Shown here: positions 16,014 through 22,569 of the stretch, one piece after another | Position numbering within the stretch: position 1 is the stretch's first letter | Layout of the letters: each line of letters begins with the position of its first letter | NCBI GenBank assembly: GCA_964396185.1 | Contig: CAYNEI010000021.1 | Span: 1-38,939, forward strand | Reading direction: 5' to 3' | DNA: 38,939 bases | Source: CAYNEI01 sp964396185 | GTDB lineage: Archaea; Thermoplasmatota; SW-10-69-26 | Made by a program: the position numbers and the translations under genes | The notes under the pieces: model-generated | The model's input: only the letters and a program-made list of their open reading frames with translations | Databases searched by the model: none | Told to the model about the DNA's origin: nothing

Positions 16014-17015
16014 ATGACCGACGTGCTCCTGTTGACGACCGAGGATCTCACAGGGTTGGCCGAACCCTCAGACTACGTAGACGCGGTGCGGGAGGGGTAC
16101 CGAGACCGTGGCCAGGGGGGCTTGGCGCTGCCGCGCACGCGCCTGGCTCGATCAGAGCCGTGGGGGATGCTGACCGGTTACCAGGCCCTGCTTCCCGGAT
16201 CGGGTGCCATGGGTGGCTACCTGTACAGCGCGGGGTTCCAGGCGCGGGATGCCTGGTTCGTGCTCCCGCTCTTCGATGCCACCACAGGCGAGCCGCTCGC
16301 GATCCTGGACGGATCCTCGATCAACCCGCTCAAGACCGGTGCTGCCGGTGCTGTTGCGATCGACGAGCTCGCCCGCCCGGAGGCATCTCGGTTGGCTCTG
16401 TACGGCAGCGGGAACCAGGCCTTGGGCCAGCTCGCGTGCGCGGCCGCCGTTCGAGCCCTCGATCAGGTGCGCGTGTACTCCCCCACGCCAGGGCACCGGG
16501 AAGCCTTCGCCAAGCACGCCACAGACCGCCTCGGCATCGATGTGCAGCCCGCCCAGGATGAGAGCCAGGCCCTCGAAGACGCGGACATCGTCATCACGGC
16601 CACCCGAGCCAAGGAGCCCGTCTTCAACAGCGAGCAGCTCCCGGACGGGGTCCACATCACAGCGATGGGCCAGTACCACCCCGAGCGCCGGGAGCTGGAT
16701 GGTGAGACCGTGGCCCGAGCCCTGTACGTGGCCGATCTCCGTGAGCGCGTGCTGGAGGACAGCGGCGAGCTTCTGGGAGCGATCCGGGATGGGCTGGTTG
16801 GCGAGGATCACATCCACGCCGAGCTCGGCGAGGTGGTCAGCGGCCGGGCAACAGGCCGGGCATCAAGCGAACACGTCACCCTGTTCGATAGCGGGGGCAC
16901 CGGGATCGAGACCGTGGCCGCTGCCAAGATGCTCTACGAGCGCGCCGTCGAGCGCGGGCGAGGCACGCGCATCGAGCTCACGCCTGCCAGCCGAGCCATG
17001 GAGCGCCCCTGGTGA
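16014..17015 (+). CDS. ornithine cyclodeaminase/mu-crystallin family protein
   Basis: A 333-aa NAD(P)-dependent enzyme of the ornithine cyclodeaminase / archaeal alanine dehydrogenase / mu-crystallin family. The Rossmann glycine motif is ALYGSGNQALGQLACAA near residue 128; the substrate-binding part includes GGYLYSAGF, SSINPLKTGAAGAVA (conserved T-G-A) and ITAMGQYHPERREL (normally GSxxPxxxEL). VTLFDSGGTGIETVAAAK matches the family C-terminus. ATG 16014 follows 216 nt of promoter region. The exact substrate (ornithine, alanine or a ketimine) cannot be decided; the departure from the GSxxP motif argues against a plain ornithine cyclodeaminase. Confidence 0.85.
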   Translation: MTDVLLLTTEDLTGLAEPSDYVDAVREGYRDRGQGGLALPRTRLARSEPWGMLTGYQALLPGSGAMGGYLYSAGFQARDAWFVLPLFDATTGEPLAILDGSSINPLKTGAAGAVAIDELARPEASRLALYGSGNQALGQLACAAAVRALDQVRVYSPTPGHREAFAKHATDRLGIDVQPAQDESQALEDADIVITATRAKEPVFNSEQLPDGVHITAMGQYHPERRELDGETVARALYVADLRERVLEDSGELLGAIRDGLVGEDHIHAELGEVVSGRATGRASSEHVTLFDSGGTGIETVAAAKMLYERAVERGRGTRIELTPASRAMERPW

Positions 17016-17091
17016 GCCCCGCCCCCAGCCTTGGGCCCAGGGGTGGGAACGAGGGCATGGAACCATAGGAAGGATCCCTGCTCGGTGGCCC

Positions 17092-17952
17092 ATGAGCTTG
17101 TCTGTGCTTGTCGTTGGTTCGACCGGGAGCCAGGGCGGAGCCGTGGCCCGCGCGTTGCTCGACCGTGAAGGCTTCGAGGTCCACGCGTTGACCCGATCGC
17201 CCGAGGGTGAGGAGGCCAACTCCCTGGCCGACCGTGGAGCCACCATCGTCGAGGGGGATCTCTCCAACCCCGGGGCCATCCCAGGGCTTCTCGAGGACGT
17301 GGACGCCGTGTTCGGCATGACCGATTTCTGGGAGCACGGGTACGAGGACGAGCTCGAGCAGGGCACCAACCTCGCCGAGGCGGTCGCTGAGGGCAGCATC
17401 GAGCACTTCGTGTTCAGCTCGGTGGGATCAGCCGACGAGGGGACCGGGATCCCTCATTTCGAGTCCAAGTTCGAGATCGAGGAGCGCATCCGCGAGCTCA
17501 ACCTCCCCGCCACGATCCTGCGCCCGGTCTTCTTCATGCAGAACTTCGAAGGCATGCGGGATCAGATCCAGGGCGGAGAGCTCCAACAAGCCCTCGAGCC
17601 AGGCATCTCGCTCCAGATGCTCCACCTGGAGGATCATGGGGCGATGGTGGCCAACGTGCTCGAGGACCCGGACACCTACATCGGCGAGGCCATCGAGGTG
17701 GCCAGCGATGAGCTGACCCTGGAGGCCATGGCGCTCCGGTTCACGACGACCACCGGGCGCAACGTCGAGGCCGTCCACGTCCCCATGGACGACTTCCGCG
17801 AAGCCATGGGCGAGGAGTACGCGGTCATGTACGAGTGGTTCAACGAGGTCGGCTACAAGGCCGATCTCACGGCCTTGCGCCGGGATCACGATCTCGAGCT
17901 CACGCCTCTGCAGACCTACCTTGAGCAAAGCGGCTGGGCCAAGCTCAACTGA
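17092..17952 (+). CDS. NmrA-like NAD(P)-binding protein
   Basis: A 286-aa atypical short-chain dehydrogenase of the NmrA/HSCARG group. The N-terminal Rossmann motif is VLVVGSTGSQGGAVARALL (GxxGxxG). Also seen are GDLSNPGAIPGLLEDVDAVFGMTDFW, VFSSVGSADEGTGIPHFESKFEIEERI (the S..K site lacks the active Tyr of true dehydrogenases) and ILRPVFFMQNF. Family members act as NADP(H) redox sensors or as quinone oxidoreductases. ATG 17092 lies 76 nt after the cyclodeaminase gene, so weak co-transcription is possible. It is markedly acidic, like other products here, and convergent with the KaiC-like gene. Confidence 0.85.
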   Translation: MSLSVLVVGSTGSQGGAVARALLDREGFEVHALTRSPEGEEANSLADRGATIVEGDLSNPGAIPGLLEDVDAVFGMTDFWEHGYEDELEQGTNLAEAVAEGSIEHFVFSSVGSADEGTGIPHFESKFEIEERIRELNLPATILRPVFFMQNFEGMRDQIQGGELQQALEPGISLQMLHLEDHGAMVANVLEDPDTYIGEAIEVASDELTLEAMALRFTTTTGRNVEAVHVPMDDFREAMGEEYAVMYEWFNEVGYKADLTALRRDHDLELTPLQTYLEQSGWAKLN

Positions 17953-17976
17953 CGGGGCCTCGGCCTCAGGAACCCG

Positions 17977-18696
17977 CTAGAAGACGCGGCGCGTGGACTC
18001 CAGGCGCAGACCCTCGTCGGTCTCGTTGAACAGCATCAGTTTGGCCGCGTCTGGCACGCCGAGCAGCTTCTCGATCTTCAGGTAGGAGTAGAGGCCGAAG
18101 CCCTTGCGCTCCATGCCCAGCTCGAAGACCGCGGTGCAGGCGTGCTTGTACATGGCCACGTGCTCGCGGGGGTGGGCGTCCTTGACGAGCGTGAACACGT
18201 GGAGCCCGCCTAGATCTTGGCCCAGGGCGCAGACGTGGCGCAGCATGCCCAGCACCTCCTCGTGGCTGTGGCTCTGCAGCAGCGAGCTCAGCGAGGCCAG
18301 GATCAACCTGTAGGCGCCTGGCTCCACCTCGGCCATGCGTTGGCCGATGGCGTCCGGGATCGACCGGCTCTCGATGGGCTCGACGGTGTAGCCGTGCCCG
18401 TTGGTCGAGGCCGGGGTCAGCTTGGGCTCGAAGGCATCGAGCACCGTGAGATGCTCCCCGCCGGTGGTGAACGAGCGGTCCAGGGACTGCTGGAGCAGGC
18501 CCCACGGTCGATCCAGCTCGAACCAGAGGACTTCCTGGTCCTGTTGCGCGCCGAATGCGGCGATCTCGTCCAGGAACTGGTACAGGGCGTTGGTGGACTC
18601 CGCGATCAGCAGCATAGACGTGCCTGGAGGCACGCCGCCGCCGAGCTGGGAATCCAGGCCCGCGACCCCTGTACACACTCTGTCGAACCCAACCAT
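17977..18696 (-). CDS. KaiC-like RecA-fold protein with degenerate Walker A
   Basis: A 239-aa protein with the start of an archaeal KaiC/RadA-like ATPase (TGVAGLDSQLGGGVPPGTSMLLIAE), but the P-loop reads IAESTNALYQ where GxxGxGKT is expected, so the lysine is missing and ATP hydrolysis is doubtful. The Walker B region (YRLILASLSSLLQSH) has Ala-Ser instead of the acidic D. HVFTLVKDAH and the C-terminal strands still fit the RecA fold. It may be a ligand-binding or regulatory pseudo-ATPase, as seen among archaeal KaiC-like taxis and signalling proteins. A TATA box lies at 18729-18736 and GGAGAG at 18705-18710. No partner gene is adjacent. Confidence 0.75.
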   Translation of the reverse strand: MVGFDRVCTGVAGLDSQLGGGVPPGTSMLLIAESTNALYQFLDEIAAFGAQQDQEVLWFELDRPWGLLQQSLDRSFTTGGEHLTVLDAFEPKLTPASTNGHGYTVEPIESRSIPDAIGQRMAEVEPGAYRLILASLSSLLQSHSHEEVLGMLRHVCALGQDLGGLHVFTLVKDAHPREHVAMYKHACTAVFELGMERKGFGLYSYLKIEKLLGVPDAAKLMLFNETDEGLRLESTRRVF

Positions 18697-18728
18697 GGCC
18701 TGGTCTCTCCTGAACTTTAACCCCGATA

Positions 18729-18736
18729 GTATAAAA
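18729..18736 (-). promoter_or_regulatory. TATA box of KaiC-like gene
   Basis: TTTTATAC on the minus strand, preceded by GGGG. The predicted start near 18706 leaves a leader of about 10 nt that barely includes the GGAGAG. Confidence 0.6.
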
Positions 18737-18893
18737 CCCCTTCATCATGCCCATCGGTCCGTTCCTCTCCAGAGGGACCGTTGGTCGCCCAGAGGGTACT
18801 TAAACGAGGGCTCAGGGCCCCGCTGGGCCTAGGTGGGGAAGGCGTCCTCGTCGTAGAATAGATCGAACTGCACGATGGGCTGCGCCCGCCCTC

Positions 18894-18926
18894 CAACGGC
18901 CGCGCCGCTGTCGGAGATGGCCGTTG
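18894..18926 (-). repeat. hairpin HpA after second tRNA-Pro 3'-end copy
   Basis: CAACGGCC (18894-18901) pairs with GGCCGTTG (18919-18926) around GCGCCGCTGTCGGAGAT. On minus-strand RNA the stem continues with G-U pairs into the copied tRNA-Pro acceptor sequence. The loop matches other HpA loops (core CGCTRTCGGRG). Confidence 0.6.
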
Positions 18927-18931
18927 AAGGA

Positions 18932-18954
18932 TGGGCCCATCCGGATTTGAACCG
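18932..18954 (-). repeat. copy of tRNA-Pro 3' end (copy 2)
   Basis: 23 bp identical to the 3' end of tRNA-Pro (19530-19552), covering the discriminator, acceptor 3' strand and T-arm (plus strand TGGGCCCATCC then GGATTTGAACCG). No 5' half, D-arm or anticodon arm accompanies it, so it is not a tRNA gene. It resembles an att-like duplicate. Confidence 0.75.
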
Positions 18955-19047
18955 CCGGCCGGCAAGGCCGGAACCCAGGCGCGCTCGAGCGCGCTCGATG
19001 ACGGGGTGATCTCTCAGGGGTTCGAATGCGGATGTTGCGCAGCCGGT

Positions 19048-19091
19048 CGACCAGCGGCCCTCCGTCCTCTCGGGGGTCGGGCCGCTGGTCG
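19048..19091. repeat. hairpin HpC, copy 2
   Basis: Perfect 13-bp stem CGACCAGCGGCCC / GGGCCGCTGGTCG around the 18-nt loop TCCGTCCTCTCGGGGGTC. The loop is closely related to TCCGCCGCCTTGGGGGTC at 19394-19411, with a different stem. It is preceded by CAGGGGTTCGAATGCGGAT, also repeated near 19348. Confidence 0.6.
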
Positions 19092-19103
19092 CCGGGCGCA
19101 TCC

Positions 19104-19149
19104 CGAGCCATCGCGCCCGATGCCACAGCGACACGGGCGCGAGGGCTCG
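19104..19149. repeat. hairpin HpB, copy 2 (loop inverted)
   Basis: 16-bp stem with one mismatch (CGAGCCATCGCGCCCG / CGGGCGCGAGGGCTCG) around ATGCCACAGCGACA. The reverse complement of the loop, TGTCGCTGTGGCAT, resembles the 19434-19483 loop core CCGCTGTGCCGT, so the loop appears inverted relative to that copy. Confidence 0.5.
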
Positions 19150-19162
19150 GGGCGCCCATTTC

Positions 19163-19198
19163 TCAGCGGCCGCTGCGCTATCGGGGAACGGCCGCTGA
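19163..19198 (-). repeat. hairpin HpA after first tRNA-Pro 3'-end copy
   Basis: Perfect 10-bp stem TCAGCGGCCG / CGGCCGCTGA around CTGCGCTATCGGGGAA. Beyond a small internal loop, the copied acceptor GGGCCCAT can pair with ATGGGCGCCC, lengthening the helix into the tRNA-derived sequence. Confidence 0.65.
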
Positions 19199-19202
19199 GG
19201 GA

Positions 19203-19225
19203 TGGGCCCATCCGGATTTGAACCG
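19203..19225 (-). repeat. copy of tRNA-Pro 3' end (copy 1)
   Basis: The same 23 bp as at 18932 and in tRNA-Pro, 327 bp from the true tRNA and 271 bp from the other copy. It is followed on the minus strand by hairpins A, B and C in the same order as downstream of the real tRNA, so the repeated unit is tRNA 3' end + HpA + HpB + HpC. Confidence 0.75.
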
Positions 19226-19375
19226 CCGACCGGCAGGGTCGGAACCCAGGCGGCCATCAGGCCGCGCGTCTACTCGATGGTCCTTTTCCAGCCAAAATCT
19301 ACGGAACCCAGGCGCGCTCCAGCGCGCTCACGGACGGGGTGGTGGTCCAGGGGTTCGGATCCGGATGTTGCGTAG

Positions 19376-19429
19376 CCGCCAGGTTGAGCGCCCTCCGCCG
19401 CCTTGGGGGTCGGGCGCTCGACCTGGCGG
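19376..19429. repeat. hairpin HpC, copy 1
   Basis: 18-bp stem CCGCCAGGTTGAGCGCCC / GGGCGCTCGACCTGGCGG with one T-G pair, around the 18-nt loop TCCGCCGCCTTGGGGGTC. It is the third hairpin downstream of tRNA-Pro on the minus strand. Confidence 0.6.
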
Positions 19430-19433
19430 TTCT

Positions 19434-19483
19434 ACCGAACGCCCGAGGCCGATCCCGCTGTGCCGTGGGCTCGGGCGTTCGGT
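19434..19483. repeat. hairpin HpB, copy 1
   Basis: Perfect 14-bp stem ACCGAACGCCCGAG / CTCGGGCGTTCGGT around a 22-nt loop containing CGATCCCGCTGTGCCGTG. The loop is related to the HpB loop of the tRNA-Leu locus. Confidence 0.6.
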
Positions 19484-19485
19484 GA

Positions 19486-19530
19486 ACTTTTCGGCGGACC
19501 TTGCGCTATCGGAGAGGTCCGCCGAAAAGT
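19486..19530 (-). repeat. hairpin HpA of tRNA-Pro
   Basis: Perfect 15-bp stem (ACTTTTCGGCGGACC with GGTCCGCCGAAAAGT) around TTGCGCTATCGGAGA. It begins at the tRNA-Pro discriminator base, so it would form at the immediate 3' trailer of the precursor. Confidence 0.7.
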
Positions 19531-19602
19531 GGGCCCATCCGGATTTGAACCGGAATCAACGGCTCCCAAAGCCGCAAGGATGCCAAGTTACCCCATGGGC
19601 CC
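19530..19602 (-). tRNA. tRNA-Pro (anticodon TGG)
   Basis: Complete 73-nt tRNA without intron or encoded CCA. The acceptor GGGCCCA pairs with TGGGCCC, discriminator A. The anticodon stem GCGGC/GCCGT has loop TTTGGGA, giving TGG. The T-arm is TCCGG-TTCAAAT-CCGGA. A TATA-like GGCTAAGG lies about 30 nt upstream. Its 3' end is repeated twice downstream, at 19203 and 18932. Confidence 0.95.
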
Positions 19603-19700
19603 GATGGTGGCGCACACAGGACCCTGTCCTTAGCCTTTCCCACAGCTCGCCGTCACGGAGGGAGGTCTCCAGTCCGGGGCGACAGAGCGGCGAGCCTCGG

Positions 19701-21347
19701 TTAACCGACCACAGCCAGCGCCCGGCTCGTGGTTTCCCCGTCGGCCAGCGGTCTCTCCTCGAGCTCCTCGAGGATCCGCGTCTGATCCTCCTCGCTCCAA
19801 CCATCCGTGAACAGGGGGCGCTGGATCGTCGCGGTGTAGACATCGCAGACACCCTGGCGCGCGTCCGGCCAAACCGGGTGGGCGGCCTGCCAGGAGCTGT
19901 CGATGTCGTTGTAGTCGCCGATGAAGATCATGCCGTTCTGGTGGTGGCAGTCGGCTGGGTCCCAGCCTCCATCGTCCACGTCGCGCACCTGGTAGACGTC
20001 GCTGAACATGGCACCGCCGTCCGTGCTGAAGGTGTAGGCTTGTTCGAGGCTGTCGTGGGGTTCGCCGGCGGTGGTGCGGTTCGCGGTGCCGGACTCCATC
20101 CAGCTCACATCCACGACACCCCCTGGGCTGACGCTCACGGCGGGGAAGATGCGCCAGATCTCCCTGTCGTCGGAGAGGCGCACGGGCTCGGTCCAGCTCT
20201 CCCCTTCGTCGTGGCTGGCGGAGAGGTAGATGCCCGTGCCCGGCGTGTCACACTCGCTGCTCCAGGTGGCCTCGTTGCATGCGTCCTGCCAGACCACGTA
20301 GAGGCTATCTGCCAGGGGCGAGTCGGGGTTGCGGTCGGTGGCCAGCATGGGGAACCCGCCTCGGCGGTCGCGGGGGGAGAGCCCGGGCATGGCTTCGCCG
20401 TTCACGTCGAAGATCTGGCGTTGCTCGTCCCATGTGGCTCCCGTGTCGAAGCTCCGTTTGAGCTGGACGCCGCCGTTGGCGGTCCACAGGGCGTAGACTT
20501 GGTCCCCGGTACCGACTTCCAGGAAGCTCCCTTGGCCGGCGCCGGCGAACTGGGGCGCGATGACCTCGGTGCACTGGTAACTTTGCCCCTCGTCGATGCT
20601 CCGGCAGTACTGGTTGCCTGGCACGAAGAAGGCCAGCCACATGACGTGGATCGTGCCGTCCGGGCTGGCCGCCAGCCATCCTTTGTCGTGGAAGTTGACC
20701 GGGAAGGTCCCCTCGAGCACCGGCGTGAAGGTGTGGAACGTGTCGCCGCCGTCGTCGCTGATGGCGACGATTTGGGTCGCGCGGTTGAACGCCCAATCGT
20801 TGAGCGCCCCGTTCGGGCACTCCTCCTCGCACGTCTTGGAGCCCGTGACTCGGTCGGCTTGGTAGGCCATGAGCAGGTAGTAGAGGCGCCCGTTGACGTC
20901 GAAGTAGGCTACCGGGTCCGTGGTGCACCAGAACTGGCTGGCGTAGTTGGGTTCGAAATCGGAGGGGTCGCCGTCCTCGGCTCGCCAGGGGGAGCCTTCG
21001 AAGCTCCGGTCGTCGTAGCTCGCGCCGCCGTCGTGGGTCACGTAGACGCCGTCCCAGACGCACTCCCCGGCATCCGGGGGGTAGTAGTCCTTGGCGCCAC
21101 CGACGATGTTCATGGGATCGGTGGGGTTGACCGCGATGGTGACCTCGTTGCCCTCGCGCTCATCGTCCGGCGTCATCTCGAAGTTGCACAGTGCCCCCGC
21201 TGGGCCTGGATGGCACAAGAGCTCCGGGCCCTGGGCCTGCGTGGAGGCGTCCGTGTCGCTTGTCGGGTCGATCTCCTCGTCGGCGCCTCCGAGACAACCG
21301 ACGAGCGCGGTCGTCACCATCAGGATGGCCAGGGCCCAAGCTCGCAT
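19701..21347 (-). CDS. Asp-box beta-propeller lipoprotein
   Basis: An exported, probably lipid-anchored protein of 548 aa. ATG 21347 gives a compact signal (MRAWALAILMVTTALVGC) with a lipobox; a longer start would add 18 polar residues. At least six Asp-box-like repeats (SxDxGxTW) are spread along it: THDGGASY, SDDGGDTF, SIDEGQSY, SFDTGATW, SHDEGESW and STDGGAMF, giving a sialidase/BNR-type propeller. Many cysteines (CHPGPAGALC, TCEEECPNG, DACNEATWSSEC) suggest disulfides. The catalytic residues of true sialidases are not evident, so glycan binding or an unknown hydrolase role is as likely. A TATA-like GGATAAG is 28 nt upstream, implying a leaderless mRNA. Confidence 0.82.
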   Translation of the reverse strand: MRAWALAILMVTTALVGCLGGADEEIDPTSDTDASTQAQGPELLCHPGPAGALCNFEMTPDDEREGNEVTIAVNPTDPMNIVGGAKDYYPPDAGECVWDGVYVTHDGGASYDDRSFEGSPWRAEDGDPSDFEPNYASQFWCTTDPVAYFDVNGRLYYLLMAYQADRVTGSKTCEEECPNGALNDWAFNRATQIVAISDDGGDTFHTFTPVLEGTFPVNFHDKGWLAASPDGTIHVMWLAFFVPGNQYCRSIDEGQSYQCTEVIAPQFAGAGQGSFLEVGTGDQVYALWTANGGVQLKRSFDTGATWDEQRQIFDVNGEAMPGLSPRDRRGGFPMLATDRNPDSPLADSLYVVWQDACNEATWSSECDTPGTGIYLSASHDEGESWTEPVRLSDDREIWRIFPAVSVSPGGVVDVSWMESGTANRTTAGEPHDSLEQAYTFSTDGGAMFSDVYQVRDVDDGGWDPADCHHQNGMIFIGDYNDIDSSWQAAHPVWPDARQGVCDVYTATIQRPLFTDGWSEEDQTRILEELEERPLADGETTSRALAVVG

Positions 21348-21422
21348 GAGCGCTCGACCCCCGGAGCACCGGATAAGCCTTGTGTCACCCGCGTTGCCCA
21401 ATGTGGGTACGGGTGAACCGCT

Positions 21423-21461
21423 GCACCGCCAGCCGCGGCGCTGTCGGGGGGCTGGCGGTGC
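21423..21461 (-). repeat. hairpin HpA downstream of rpoN
   Basis: Perfect 12-bp stem GCACCGCCAGCC / GGCTGGCGGTGC around GCGGCGCTGTCGGGG. The loop matches the HpA loop at 18902-18918 (GCGCCGCTGTCGGAGAT) and the tRNA-associated ones. It is on the transcribed strand downstream of the rpoN operon, so this hairpin family is not limited to tRNAs. Confidence 0.6.
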
Positions 21462-21494
21462 TCGACGGCTTGATCGCTAGCAAGAGGAAGGTTC

Positions 21495-21516
21495 GCGGGG
21501 CCCCGAGGGGCCCCGC
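21495..21516 (-). terminator. GC hairpin after rpoN
   Basis: GCGGGGCCCC-GA-GGGGCCCCGC, a 10-bp perfect stem 27 nt beyond the rpoN stop. It is likely a 3'-end structure of the ribosomal operon, though no U-tract follows. Confidence 0.45.
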
Positions 21517-21542
21517 ATACCTGAGGCGGGCCGAGTGCCCAC

Positions 21543-21737
21543 CTAGATGGTGTACTGGCTGACCTCGTCGATCGTCTCGCAGTGGGAGAGGATCATCCGG
21601 CGACAGCAGTAGCGGGTGACGCCGAGGTCGTCGAGGACCTCCTTGGCGTCCTCCCCCGCTTCTGTGCGCTCGGTGAACGGTTCCCACTTGGAGGCGACCA
21701 CGAAGCCGCAGGTGAAGCATCGTACTGGGATGATCAT
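21543..21737 (-). CDS. rpoN: DNA-directed RNA polymerase subunit N
   Basis: The 64-aa Rpb10/RpoN subunit, a small zinc protein of the RNA polymerase assembly platform. The characteristic metal site is complete: RCFTCG at the N-terminus and RYCCRRM (adjacent Cys pair) in the middle, with LDDLGVTRYCCRRMILSH typical of the family. ATG 21737 gives the conserved start MIIPVRCFTCG, and GGTGAT overlaps the end of rpsI just upstream. It is the last gene of the L18e-L13-S9-RpoN block. Confidence 0.96.
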   Translation of the reverse strand: MIIPVRCFTCGFVVASKWEPFTERTEAGEDAKEVLDDLGVTRYCCRRMILSHCETIDEVSQYTI

Positions 21738-21741
21738 GTGA

Positions 21742-22143
21742 TCACCTGTACGACTTCTGCCGCTTGGCACGGGCACCGGGGCCCATGGGGTGCTTGGGCT
21801 CCTTGCGCCGGGGGTCGTTCACGAGCAGGGACCGGTCGAAGTCGAGGAACGTCTGGCGAAGTTCCTCGTCCTCGAAGTAGTCCACCAGGCCACGCGCGAT
21901 GGCGGTGCGTGCTGCATCGGCTTGGCCCATGAAGCCACCGCCTTGGACGTTGACGTTGATGTCGAGGCCCTCGTGCCGCTCGCCGAGGATCCGCACGGGT
22001 TCAAGGATCTTGTCCTTGGCCACGCGTGGCTCCATCAGCTCGACGGGCTTGCTGTTGATCCGGATCCGCCCCTTGCCCGCGCGGACCGTTGCCCGCGCGA
22101 TGGCGGTCTTGCGCTTCCCACTTGTGTTGACAACCTTGGCCAT
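21742..22143 (-). CDS. rpsI: 30S ribosomal protein S9 (uS9)
   Basis: 133-aa uS9, full length. The C-terminal tail GPGARAKRQKSYR, which reaches toward the P-site tRNA, is intact. The N-terminal TSGKRKTAIARATV and GKGRIRINSKP are the archaeal/eukaryotic S9 (S16e) signature. It sits between rplM (9-nt gap) and rpoN (4-nt gap) in the conserved archaeal order. Confidence 0.97.
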   Translation of the reverse strand: MAKVVNTSGKRKTAIARATVRAGKGRIRINSKPVELMEPRVAKDKILEPVRILGERHEGLDINVNVQGGGFMGQADAARTAIARGLVDYFEDEELRQTFLDFDRSLLVNDPRRKEPKHPMGPGARAKRQKSYR

Positions 22144-22152
22144 CGAACCACC

Positions 22153-22569
22153 TCACACCTTGGCGCCCAGGTACCGGGAGATGTCCTCTACCAGCACGTG
22201 GGATGTCACCGATCTTGGTTTCGCTTCCTCGAGGCTCTCCGCTTCGGTGCCCTCCAACTCAGGGGGGACACCGATGTAGCACTTGAGACGCTTCCACGCT
22301 TCTCGCCCGCGCGGCTTCTGGTACGGGATCATGCCCCGCACGGTTCGCTTCACGAGGCGGTGCGGGACGCGGGGGTAGAAAGGCCCCTTGCGTTGGGTGC
22401 CGCGCGTGTGCTTGGCGCGGTACTTGGCGAACACCTCGTCCTTGTCGCCGGTGATGATCGCCTTCTCGGCGTTCACGATGGCGACCTCCTCGCCTGCCAG
22501 CAGACGCTCGGCCACGTTGGAGGCCAGGCGACCCAGGATGCAGCCGTCGGCGTCGATGACGGTCACCAT
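22153..22569 (-). CDS. rplM: 50S ribosomal protein L13 (uL13)
   Basis: 138-aa archaeal uL13. Seen are VIDADGCILGRLASNVAERLL at the N-terminus, VNAEKAIITGDK and the RTVRGMIPYQKPRGREAWKRLKCYIG core typical of the L13a/archaeal form. Its ATG directly follows the rpl18e stop with no gap, indicating translational coupling. Confidence 0.97.
   Translation of the reverse strand: MVTVIDADGCILGRLASNVAERLLAGEEVAIVNAEKAIITGDKDEVFAKYRAKHTRGTQRKGPFYPRVPHRLVKRTVRGMIPYQKPRGREAWKRLKCYIGVPPELEGTEAESLEEAKPRSVTSHVLVEDISRYLGAKV

Noticed and set aside
18829..18873. Short minus-strand frame ending FDLFYDEDAFPT, which looks protein-like
   Set aside because: Only 15 codons from the nearest GTG and upstream sequence is hairpin repeat; at most a remnant of a gene end.
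18932..19225. Two additional tRNA genes suggested by GGTTCAAATCC T-loops
   Set aside because: Only the T-arm and acceptor 3' strand are present; no matching 5' acceptor, D-arm or anticodon arm could be found on the minus strand.
19026..21416. Long plus-strand frame of 796 codons
   Set aside because: It runs through tRNA-Pro and lies antisense to the beta-propeller lipoprotein; a GC-rich shadow frame.
22118..22136. GTTGACAAC resembling the 23-bp operator end
   Set aside because: Inside the rpsI coding start; lacks the TGTTRC half and the spacing.
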